Assembly: GCA_945860865.1 (NCBI GenBank)
Contig: CAMARW010000004.1
Location: 124,001 to 188,000, forward strand
Reading direction: 5' to 3'
From: Chitinophaga pinensis
GTDB lineage: Bacteria; Bacteroidota; Bacteroidia; UKL13-3
DNA: 64,000 bases
The position numbers were made by a program, and so were the translations under genes. The notes beneath the pieces are model-generated. The model was not told the DNA's origin. It worked only from the letters and a program-made list of their open reading frames with translations, and did no database searches. The number at the start of each line of letters is the position of its first letter. Position 1 is the stretch's first letter. Positions 1 through 7,274 of the stretch are shown one piece after another.

Positions 1-258
1 ACTGAAAAAGCCGTGAAGGACCAATTTATGGACGATTTAAGGAACTTAACTAGGAGTCAAGGCCGTATTTTAATAAAGCTTATTTACCGCGAAACAGGCA
101 AAACAACTTACGATTTATTACAAACATACAGGGGCAATTTTACTGCCATTTATTGGCAAGGATTGGCAAAAGTCTTTGATGCAAACCTCAAAGAAGAGTT
201 CAATCCCGTTGAGGATTGGCAGATAGAGCAAATTATAAAAGAGTTGGGTTTTGAATAG
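1..258 (+). CDS. DUF4294 family protein, 3' part only
   Basis: The reading frame is open from the first base of the window, so the gene begins upstream; about 85 codons remain before the TAG at 256-258. The residues match the conserved C-terminal part of Bacteroidota DUF4294 proteins: a TRSQGRILIKLIYRETGKTT stretch, then YDLLQTYRGNFTAIYWQGLA and an acidic end. The family has no established biochemical role. The GTG at 13 is only an internal codon. The next gene has its own promoter, so the two are probably not co-transcribed. Family call fairly sure; function unknown. Confidence 0.75.
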   Translation, partial: TEKAVKDQFMDDLRNLTRSQGRILIKLIYRETGKTTYDLLQTYRGNFTAIYWQGLAKVFDANLKEEFNPVEDWQIEQIIKELGFE

Positions 259-304
259 TAAATAAGTCTATTCTTACTTGCTATTCACACCTTGTTGATA
301 TCCG

Positions 305-337
305 TTTGGTTCAAACTTGTTTAATATTTTACCTTTG
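305..337 (+). promoter_or_regulatory. Bacteroidota-type promoter of the GT2 gene
   Basis: TTTG at 305-308 and TACCTTTG at 330-337 are separated by 21 bases and match the Bacteroidota sigma factor consensus (TTTG, 17-23 bases, TAnnTTTG). Using the spacing seen at rnpB, transcription would start near 342, just before the ATG at 344. This argues against the TTG at 317 as the start codon. Confidence 0.6.
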
Positions 338-343
338 CCAATT

Positions 344-1474
344 ATGTTGGAAATGAGTAATAGTTGGATATTGATTCTAGTGATTCTTTTTGCGCTAATG
401 GCGTTAGCTCAAATACTTTATTATTTGATTGTTTTTAGTCGTTTAGCTTTTTATAAAGCAAAACCAATTAATCAAAAAGGACAAATGCCCCCGGTTTCTG
501 TGATTATTGCAGCCCGAAACGAGTATAAAAATTTAGAGAAAAATCTAAAACTCTTTTTAGAACAAGATTACCCCAATTTTGAGGTAATTGTAGTAAATGA
601 TTGCAGCTGGGATGATAGTCAGAAACTGCTAGAATATTACCAAGAACAATACAGTAATCTAAAGGTTTGCCAGCTTATTGAGCAGGAAAAATACCCAACC
701 GGTAAGAAATTTGCGCTAACCATTGGTATTAAAGCAGCTTCTAATGAGCAATTGTTCTTTACAGATGCTGATTGTGTGCCTGCTAGCAATCAATGGTTGC
801 GTTTAATGCAAGCGCAATTTGAAAATCAAACAGAAATAGTCTTGGGTTATTCGCCCTATCTTAAGCGCAATTCTTTGCTTAATTTATTTATTAGATACGA
901 ATCTGCCTTTACAGCTATGGCTTATTTTTCTGTAGCCATTGGCAATCGTGCTTTTATGGGTGTAGGAAGAAATATGGCTTATACCAAATCTTTATTTTTT
1001 AAGCATAAAGGTTTTGCTAAACACCAACATATATTAAGCGGTGATGATGATTTGTTTGTGAACCAAGCCGCTACAAGCAACAATGTGAACATTCAATTAG
1101 ATCCGCAAAGTTTTGTTTTTACCGAACCTAAAAGAACTTTTGATGCTTGGCAACGGCAGAAAACTAGGCACAATAGCACAGGTAAATTTTATAAGCGTAA
1201 AGACCAGGTTTTTCTAGGTGCTTATTATGCTTCTTTGTTATTGTTTTATGTGTTGTTTCCTTTGCTTCTGTTTACTGCTTTTGATTATCGCATTGTTTTG
1301 GGCATTTACGGACTTCGTTTTTTGGTTCAAACCGTTATATTATATGGCGTTTACAAGCGATTAAAAATGATGCAACTTATTTGGTTTACGCCCTTGCTCG
1401 ACGTTTTATATTTGTTTTACATCTACGTTTTTGGCAGCATTGGTTTGTTGTTAAAGCATAAAAAAAATTGGTAA
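344..1474 (+). CDS. Membrane-anchored family 2 glycosyltransferase
   Basis: About 376 residues. An N-terminal membrane segment (ILILVILFALMALAQILYYL) is followed by a GT-A domain. PVSVIIAARNE opens the nucleotide-binding fold, FTDADC carries the DxD-type metal site, GDDD lies further on, and WQRQKTRH resembles the Q-x-x-R-H/W acceptor-loop motif of processive GT2 enzymes. Two or three hydrophobic segments close the protein. It should transfer a sugar from a nucleotide-sugar at the cytoplasmic membrane; substrate unknown. The frame extends up to a TTG at 317, but that codon lies inside the promoter, so ATG 344 (or 353) is preferred. rsmG begins on the base after its stop, implying one transcript. 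Confidence 0.85.
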   Translation: MLEMSNSWILILVILFALMALAQILYYLIVFSRLAFYKAKPINQKGQMPPVSVIIAARNEYKNLEKNLKLFLEQDYPNFEVIVVNDCSWDDSQKLLEYYQEQYSNLKVCQLIEQEKYPTGKKFALTIGIKAASNEQLFFTDADCVPASNQWLRLMQAQFENQTEIVLGYSPYLKRNSLLNLFIRYESAFTAMAYFSVAIGNRAFMGVGRNMAYTKSLFFKHKGFAKHQHILSGDDDLFVNQAATSNNVNIQLDPQSFVFTEPKRTFDAWQRQKTRHNSTGKFYKRKDQVFLGAYYASLLLFYVLFPLLLFTAFDYRIVLGIYGLRFLVQTVILYGVYKRLKMMQLIWFTPLLDVLYLFYIYVFGSIGLLLKHKKNW

Positions 1475-2110
1475 TTGGAAATAATAGAGAAATACTTTTC
1501 GGACTTAACTGCCATCCAAAAGGAACAATTTACGCAACTTAAATCTTTGTACGAAGATTGGAATAACCAAATCAATGTAATCTCTCGCAAGGATATCGAA
1601 TCTTTGTACGAGAAACATATCTTACATAGCTTGGCCATTGCTAAATTTATTAGTTTTAAAAAGGGCACGCGGGTTTTAGATATTGGCACTGGCGGTGGTT
1701 TTCCTGGTGTTCCATTGGCCATTATGTTTCCAGAATCTACCTTTACTATGGTAGATTCTATTGCTAAAAAAATTAAGGTGGCAGAGGGTGTTTCAGAAGC
1801 AATTAACTTGCAAAATACCGACTTTGCCATTGGTAGGGTAGAGCAATTAAAAGAAGATTTTCATTTTATTACAGCCCGTGCTGTGGCTCCAGCCGATCAA
1901 TTATACCGTTGGACCCAACATTATGTGAATGCCAAAGAAGAATTTAATGCCAAAATTAATGGGTATATTTTCTTAAAAGGTGGCGATTTGCGCGAAGAAT
2001 ATAAAGCGCTGAAACAAATCAATAAAAAATTGGTAATAGAAGAAATCCCACTCAAAGATTATTTTGAGGAGGAGTTCTTCGAAACTAAAAAATTGGTTTA
2101 TATCTTCTAA
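1475..2110 (+). CDS. rsmG: 16S rRNA (guanine527-N7)-methyltransferase RsmG
   Basis: 211 residues, normal for RsmG (GidB), which methylates N7 of G527 in 16S rRNA using S-adenosylmethionine. The SAM-binding motif VLDIGTGGGFPGVPLA is near residues 68-83, followed by the acidic strand TFTMVDSIAKK and FITARAVAP, the family's RA-A motif near residue 132. The start is a TTG immediately after the stop of the glycosyltransferase; no ATG precedes the catalytic core, so a TTG start with translational coupling is the simplest reading. The next gene is convergent three bases downstream. Confidence 0.95.
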   Translation: MEIIEKYFSDLTAIQKEQFTQLKSLYEDWNNQINVISRKDIESLYEKHILHSLAIAKFISFKKGTRVLDIGTGGGFPGVPLAIMFPESTFTMVDSIAKKIKVAEGVSEAINLQNTDFAIGRVEQLKEDFHFITARAVAPADQLYRWTQHYVNAKEEFNAKINGYIFLKGGDLREEYKALKQINKKLVIEEIPLKDYFEEEFFETKKLVYIF

Positions 2111-2113
2111 GCT

Positions 2114-5100
2114 TTACTTACTTAAATTTATAATTTTCTCAACCTGTTTTAAACCTATTGAATTGCTTATTTCTAACAAGTAAATTCCTTTGGCATACAT
2201 ACCTAAATCAATACTTTGTGTAGCTCCTTGCAATTTTCCGGTTTGAACCAATTGTCCGTTCTGACTGTATAGGCTGTAACTTAAATTGCTTTCTAAGTTG
2301 GTAATGAGCAATTGGTTTTCGGCAAAATGGTAAGCCAATTCTATCAATTTGTTTTTAGCTTTATGGCCTTCAAAATAGATTATTTTACTGAGGCTTTCGC
2401 TGCCATTAAAGTCTTTTTGCTTTAATCGGTAGTAGCGTTTTTCTTGCCATGCATTTTCATCCGTAAACCGGTAGGCAAAAGTTTGCTCGCTGTTTCCTCT
2501 TCCTTTTACAAATCCAATAGCGTTAAAGTTTATGCCATCTTCGCTTTTTTCAACTTCAAACCCGGCATTGTTTTTTTCGCTGCCCACAAGCCAATTTAAT
2601 TGAGTTTGTTCTTTGTTTAAAATGGTACCTGTAAATTGTAATAATTGAACAGGTAAGGCTGCGTTTGTAGGACCTAATATTTCAAAATCATCTAAAGCCA
2701 TACCTGCATCAGTAGCGCCGTTATCCGATTTAAATACAAACCTAAACGAAACTTTTGGGTTACCCGCTAAGAAAGAGATATTATATTGTTTTTGATTAAA
2801 TGCGGTATTGATGGCATTAAAATAGGCTTGGTTTCTAGGAAAAGAGGTGTTAGAAGCGGTGTTAGCAAAATCATACCAATTGGTTTGAACCGTTGTGCCT
2901 AAGCTTGTCCAACTGTTACCTAAATTAGTGCTGTATTCTACTTGGTAGCCATCATATCCAATTTCAAATCTGTTTTTTACCCTAAACCTAAGCGTATAGG
3001 TTCCGGTGGCAGTGCAATTATAATTTGGTGTGTACAAAATAGCTTGCGTGTTGTTGGCGTAATTGCCAACTAAACCGCTTACCCATGCGTTGCTGCCGCT
3101 GTTAACACCATTTTTGCCTGGTGTGGTAGAATTTCCGCGCACAAAGGCTGTTCCGGTAATAAGGTCGGCGCCAAAATCTGTTGGGTTGGTTTCAAAATTG
3201 CCGCCATTGCCAACTAAATAGGGAACTGCTCTATAAGGTAAAATTTGGATGTATGAATTGTACGTTTTGGTTTGTGCGCCTCCATTTATTTGCAATGTAA
3301 CGGTGTAAAAACCGGGTGCAAAATATTGTTTACTTGGATTTTGAGCCGTGCTAAAAGTGCCATCGCCAAAATTCCAGTTATACGATAGCGCTCCTACCGA
3401 GGTATTAGTAAATTGTAGTATGGCGCTTATGTATGATACTTTTTTGTCTACAAAAAAATCGGCAGCGGGTGGCATAAAAACATTGCTGGTATACATACCT
3501 CTTCCGTGTGTGGCTGCTACAACCTGTTTATCAAATGCACGCATTTTAAGCATGTCTGTTCTTACATTGGCAAAGCCGCTGTTGCTGGGCTGCCAATCCG
3601 TAGTTGTGCCTCTAATGCTGTCTGTGGTCCAAACGCCTAATTCCGTTGCCAACATCATTTGCCAATTTTTGTTTGGGTTAAATAGCGCCCAACGAATGGG
3701 CATATCAGGCAAATTACCTTCTATGCTGGCCCAACTGGTTCCTCCATTTTTAGTTTCCCAAACACTGTTAACGCCGTAATTGCTGTAAGTAACTACAATA
3801 TGGTTTTCATTACCTTGTTCAACCTCAATACATGAAACGCTAGTTGATGGCATACCAGCTCCATTGTTAATGTGGGTGTCTACTCCTGCTAAAATATGGG
3901 CATTATCAACACGCACAATTCTGCCGTTGTTGAGTCCAAAATATACTCTGTTATTGGTATTGGGCGAAACCTTTACATGGGTAACTCGGCCATTATTAAA
4001 AGCGGCAACGGTATCAAATATCAAAGAATTACCTGTTTGTGGATTATCCCACCTAACAAAAAAGCCGTTGTTGCCTGCTAAGTACATTTTGTTGTTGGTA
4101 TCGTCATAGTCGCTCGGACTAATAAAACTCCCAATATTTTGCGAGGTATTGAGGGCACTAGAAAAGCTTGTACCGCCATTAGAGGAACGATAATAACTAG
4201 TATAAACATAGGAAGTAAACCAAAATTGCGGTTGGTCTTGGTCTATGTGGCAAAATGCTCCATCGCCACCTGTTACTTCAATGGAACTGCCAATATTGGG
4301 CGAGTTTAAAGCATGAGAGCCATTATCCTGGGTTCCTCCTAAATATTGGTTCGAACCAGCGTTTGGATGGATATCACACGCATAAAATTGGGTGGAATTG
4401 TAGTTTAATTCTTTGCTTGTTATGGTTGGTCCACTTTGGGTAAAGTTGGTACTAACATACATACCGCCATCATTGGTAAAGTAACAAACATTAGAGTTGC
4501 CCGGTGCAAAGCAAACATAATGTTGATCGGCATGCACTTCTTGGTAACCAAAACCCCCGTACCAATGCGATAACTGTTGCCAAGTGCTGCCCCCGTTGCT
4601 GGTTTTAAATAAATCTACACCACCTACTACCACTACATTTACATTATTTGGGTCTACGGCTAGGCTCAAATCGTACCAACCTTGGCCCCTGCTAAAGTCT
4701 CTAATATTGGCGGCTTGCGAAACGCCCGGATCAGCATCTATAGGGTAGGTAGCGGTTGTGTCAAAACTTAAACCTGCATTGGTAGATTTAATAATCCTTA
4801 CAATGCGGCCGCCGCTTTCAACCAATGAATAGATCACGTTGGTATCGTTATCTGCCACGGCAATTTCCATTTCGTCTTTTGTAAAATAACTCGGTAGGGT
4901 TAAAGGTGTGGTCCAAGTAACACCCGCGTTAAAAGATTTATGCATGGTTCCGCCATTGCTAGTTCCAGAGCTCATGGTTACATACATGGTACCATTTCTC
5001 ATTACTTCTAAATCGTAGGCAATATTGCCGCCTGCACCAGATATGCTTGAACCCAAAACCCTAGTAAAGGTATTTCCTCCATTTGCCGAACGGTATAAAC

Positions 5101-5812
5101 CGGCTTTGGTTAGCACCAAAACGGTATCGCCGTTTCCAATGGAAACTATTTTCTGACAAAAATGAAAATCAGCATTGTTTGTGCTAGAAAGTTGATTCCA
5201 AGTATTTCCACCATTGTTGCTTTTCCATACGCCTAAACCCCTAACGGCATCTAAATTGTTATTGCCCTCACCGGTGCAGAAATACATAATTTGTCCGTTG
5301 TTTGGAGCTTGGTCTATGTGTGTTATCGCTAGGTTTTGAAAAAAATCATTGAAGGGTGTCCAATTTGGGGCTGTTTGAGTAATGTCTGTTGTTTTCCATA
5401 ATCCTCCAGCAACTGCTCCCGCCCAAACGGTTTTGCGGGTGGGGTCGTTTTTATCTACCAACAAGGTTCTGGTTCTGCCTCCGCAATTGTTCGGACCACG
5501 TTCTACCCAACTAACGCCGGGTATAGCTGCTTTGCCCAAGCCACTTTGCTGTTGCAACAAACTTTGTTGGTATTGCCATGCTTTAAGCAAACGCTCTCTA
5601 GGCACTTCGTTTAATTGTGGATCTTTGGTAAGTTCAAATTCTTGCTCCCAAGCTAAGTCCATTCGGTCTTTTCTAGGTACTTTACTTTTTGTATTAAAGC
5701 TAATACCGTGTTTGTTAAAATCTACAATTTCTATCTTAGAGTAGGCAATTATAAAAAAGCATAATACAGATAAAAGTGCAATTGAATTTATAAAACGGCA
5801 AGGTTTATGCAT
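2114..5812 (-). CDS. Large secreted Asp-box propeller/PKD protein with T9SS sorting domain
   Basis: 1,232 residues. A signal-anchor-like N-terminus (IALLSVLCFFIIAYS) precedes about 700 residues of sortilin/BNR-like repeats with Asp-box signatures such as SNNGGNTW, SFNAGVTW, SNGGSTW and KNGGTSW. The opening WVERGPNNCGGRTRTL and GEGNNN motifs are typical of Bacteroidota sialidase-like propellers. A PKD domain follows (YNWNFGDGTFSTAQNPS), then a jelly-roll segment ending ALDDFEI, an FN3-like module (FEVEKSEDGINF) shared with the 28102-35805 protein, and a T9SS type A C-terminal domain (GMYAKGIYLLEIS). Such proteins are exported by the Sec then Por pathway and held on or released from the cell surface. 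Catalysis is not evident; a binding role is as likely. Confidence 0.85.
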   Translation of the reverse strand: MHKPCRFINSIALLSVLCFFIIAYSKIEIVDFNKHGISFNTKSKVPRKDRMDLAWEQEFELTKDPQLNEVPRERLLKAWQYQQSLLQQQSGLGKAAIPGVSWVERGPNNCGGRTRTLLVDKNDPTRKTVWAGAVAGGLWKTTDITQTAPNWTPFNDFFQNLAITHIDQAPNNGQIMYFCTGEGNNNLDAVRGLGVWKSNNGGNTWNQLSSTNNADFHFCQKIVSIGNGDTVLVLTKAGLYRSANGGNTFTRVLGSSISGAGGNIAYDLEVMRNGTMYVTMSSGTSNGGTMHKSFNAGVTWTTPLTLPSYFTKDEMEIAVADNDTNVIYSLVESGGRIVRIIKSTNAGLSFDTTATYPIDADPGVSQAANIRDFSRGQGWYDLSLAVDPNNVNVVVVGGVDLFKTSNGGSTWQQLSHWYGGFGYQEVHADQHYVCFAPGNSNVCYFTNDGGMYVSTNFTQSGPTITSKELNYNSTQFYACDIHPNAGSNQYLGGTQDNGSHALNSPNIGSSIEVTGGDGAFCHIDQDQPQFWFTSYVYTSYYRSSNGGTSFSSALNTSQNIGSFISPSDYDDTNNKMYLAGNNGFFVRWDNPQTGNSLIFDTVAAFNNGRVTHVKVSPNTNNRVYFGLNNGRIVRVDNAHILAGVDTHINNGAGMPSTSVSCIEVEQGNENHIVVTYSNYGVNSVWETKNGGTSWASIEGNLPDMPIRWALFNPNKNWQMMLATELGVWTTDSIRGTTTDWQPSNSGFANVRTDMLKMRAFDKQVVAATHGRGMYTSNVFMPPAADFFVDKKVSYISAILQFTNTSVGALSYNWNFGDGTFSTAQNPSKQYFAPGFYTVTLQINGGAQTKTYNSYIQILPYRAVPYLVGNGGNFETNPTDFGADLITGTAFVRGNSTTPGKNGVNSGSNAWVSGLVGNYANNTQAILYTPNYNCTATGTYTLRFRVKNRFEIGYDGYQVEYSTNLGNSWTSLGTTVQTNWYDFANTASNTSFPRNQAYFNAINTAFNQKQYNISFLAGNPKVSFRFVFKSDNGATDAGMALDDFEILGPTNAALPVQLLQFTGTILNKEQTQLNWLVGSEKNNAGFEVEKSEDGINFNAIGFVKGRGNSEQTFAYRFTDENAWQEKRYYRLKQKDFNGSESLSKIIYFEGHKAKNKLIELAYHFAENQLLITNLESNLSYSLYSQNGQLVQTGKLQGATQSIDLGMYAKGIYLLEISNSIGLKQVEKIINLSK

Positions 5813-5919
5813 GGATATTTGATTAATTAATAGTCAAATATAAAAAAATAAATAATAAACCCGAATTTAGCCAAACGGGTAAAACAAATATGACTATCTA
5901 AAACTAAATATTACCTATA

Positions 5920-6750
5920 CTAACCTTGATTTAAGTTTGTAATGGCATTTTGCGTGAACCAGCCATCAATATTTCTAAAAACTTGGTGTTTGGCAGATAC
6001 ACCATCTTTGTGTAATCCAATTCCGTCTTCGTATGGTTCAATTGAAATTAACTTATTAAAAGGAATTTTTACCTTTTTTTCTGGCGAACCAAAGTAAACA
6101 TGTTTTGTTGTTAGGGCAAGAATGCCAGTTCCTATGTATTTCATTTCAGAAATTTGAACGGGTTTACCTTTAAAGGCGCTTGCTCTATAATACATGCCTT
6201 TAGTTACTTTTAAACTAACGCCATGACTTGCTCCTTGGTATTCTGTTCTGGTGCGCTGTTCATAATATTCAACCTGCGCGAAGACCCAAATTAATGTTTC
6301 AGATTTTTGAAATAAAAAGGGGAGTGGTGAATCTGTTCGTATATTTAGTTGTGGTATTCTACCTTCCGTAATTTCCCTAAGAATTGCCGCCATACCCAAT
6401 TTTTGGTATGAACCATTTTTATCTAAACTATCCTGACCCAATTGCATAAGATCACAAAATCTTGTAATTTTTTCTTCTTCTGCTATAGTAAGGCCATCTT
6501 CCAATAATTGAGCAACTGATTGGTCAAAGGCAATTGTTACAAGGTTATGATGGTGCTCATCGTTTAAAAAACTAGCTTGCCTAATTTGCAAAAGATTATC
6601 AGCAAGATTGCTTAAGTTACCTTCACTTAAAATACTCGATTTAATTAAGTTAACATAACTTAATTGACCTTCATTAAATTTAAGCTCACATTCTTGATGT
6701 TTCTTTTTAAAGAAACCTGCTTTTTCTCCGCAATAAATGCATTTTCCCAT
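5920..6750 (-). CDS. Zinc-ribbon protein with C-terminal PH-like domain, function unknown
   Basis: 276 residues, no signal peptide, so probably cytoplasmic. The first 21 residues hold C4-x2-C7 and H18-x2-C21, a possible small zinc site. The middle (residues 30-125) is helical and charged. Residues 150-265 look like a bacterial PH/GRAM-type fold: GTGILALTTKHVYFGS followed by KKVKIPFNKLISIEPYEDGI is the usual pattern of that domain. I do not recognise a named family. It is flanked by secreted-protein genes on the same strand, but gaps of 107 and 303 bases suggest separate transcripts. The 303-base gap upstream (6751-7053) holds the hairpin at 6896-6945. Confidence 0.6.
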   Translation of the reverse strand: MGKCIYCGEKAGFFKKKHQECELKFNEGQLSYVNLIKSSILSEGNLSNLADNLLQIRQASFLNDEHHHNLVTIAFDQSVAQLLEDGLTIAEEEKITRFCDLMQLGQDSLDKNGSYQKLGMAAILREITEGRIPQLNIRTDSPLPFLFQKSETLIWVFAQVEYYEQRTRTEYQGASHGVSLKVTKGMYYRASAFKGKPVQISEMKYIGTGILALTTKHVYFGSPEKKVKIPFNKLISIEPYEDGIGLHKDGVSAKHQVFRNIDGWFTQNAITNLNQG

Positions 6751-6895
6751 AATTTGCTTTTAATTGTGAAACAACAACAATTTCACATCCCTAAACAAGG
6801 ATAATCTTTTTTACCGGAAAAATATAATGCCTTTTGAAGGTTTTTATCACTTTGGCCTATCAAATGGTTTATCCAACCCTTGGGCACAAAACTAG

Positions 6896-6945
6896 AGGTG
6901 CTGCCAAATTAAAGTATAAATTATACATCTAATTTGGCAGCACCT
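6896..6945. terminator. Long perfect hairpin between minus-strand genes
   Basis: AGGTGCTGCCAAATTA at 6896-6911 is exactly complementary to 6930-6945 (16 base pairs, no mismatch). The 18-base loop holds a second inverted repeat, GTATAA-A-TTATAC. It lies downstream of the PID-CTERM gene on the minus strand and probably ends or stabilises that transcript. The T-run after it on the minus strand (CTAGTTTTG) is weak, so a role other than termination is possible. Confidence 0.55.
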
Positions 6946-7027
6946 AGACTCTAACCTGTTTTTGTTTTTTCAGGAGGCCGTATTTTGTTAAACCATTTTA
7001 ACTGCTTCAATGGCTTTTCATTTAAAT

Positions 7028-7045
7028 CTTGTTTTATAAAACAAG
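7028..7045. repeat. Palindrome downstream of PID-CTERM gene, duplicated at 10371-10386
   Basis: CTTGTTTTATAAAACAAG is a perfect 18-base palindrome just after the PID-CTERM stop codon (minus strand). A 16-base version, CTTGTTTTAAAACAAG, sits at 10371-10386 after the truncated second copy, with similar flanks (TTAAATCTTG and TTCAATxGCTTT). The duplicated block therefore covered the gene's 3' untranslated region. Confidence 0.6.
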
Positions 7046-7053
7046 TCCTGCAT

Positions 7054-7233
7054 TTACTTTTTACCTGCTTTTCTAGCTAAGCCGTAAGCTAGCCCAGCAG
7101 CAAGCACCAAACTTACTCCGCCATCAATGGGTGTATCCTCTACATCATCATCAAAGCCAGGTTGGGCAGATAAATTATTGGCAGTGAATAGCAAGGCTAT
7201 TCCTAAAATGATTGATAAAATGTATTTTTTCAT
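7054..7233 (-). CDS. PID-CTERM sorting-signal microprotein
   Basis: 59 residues: ATG at 7231-7233, stop at 7054-7056. A signal peptide (KKYILSIILGIALLFTANNL, cut after SAQ) leaves a short acidic mature part (PGFDDDVED). Next come TPIDGG, a hydrophobic stretch (VSLVLAAGLAYGLA) and a basic end RKAGKK. A PIDGG motif, short transmembrane segment and basic tail define the PID-CTERM sorting signal of Bacteroidota. By analogy with other tripartite signals it is expected to be processed at the membrane. Here almost nothing remains besides the signal peptide and the sorting tail, so the cargo would be about ten residues. A 5'-truncated copy lies at 10395-10505. Confidence 0.75.
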   Translation of the reverse strand: MKKYILSIILGIALLFTANNLSAQPGFDDDVEDTPIDGGVSLVLAAGLAYGLARKAGKK

Positions 7234-7274
7234 AATCTATAATTTCTTAATTCTCGCCTCTCGCTTCTTAAAAC

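Noticed and set aside
317-343. TTG-initiated N-terminal extension of the GT2 gene
   Set aside because: The extension overlaps the TACCTTTG promoter box and adds no family similarity.
1423-1830. 135-codon minus-strand open frame
   Set aside because: It overlaps rsmG, whose motifs are unmistakable.
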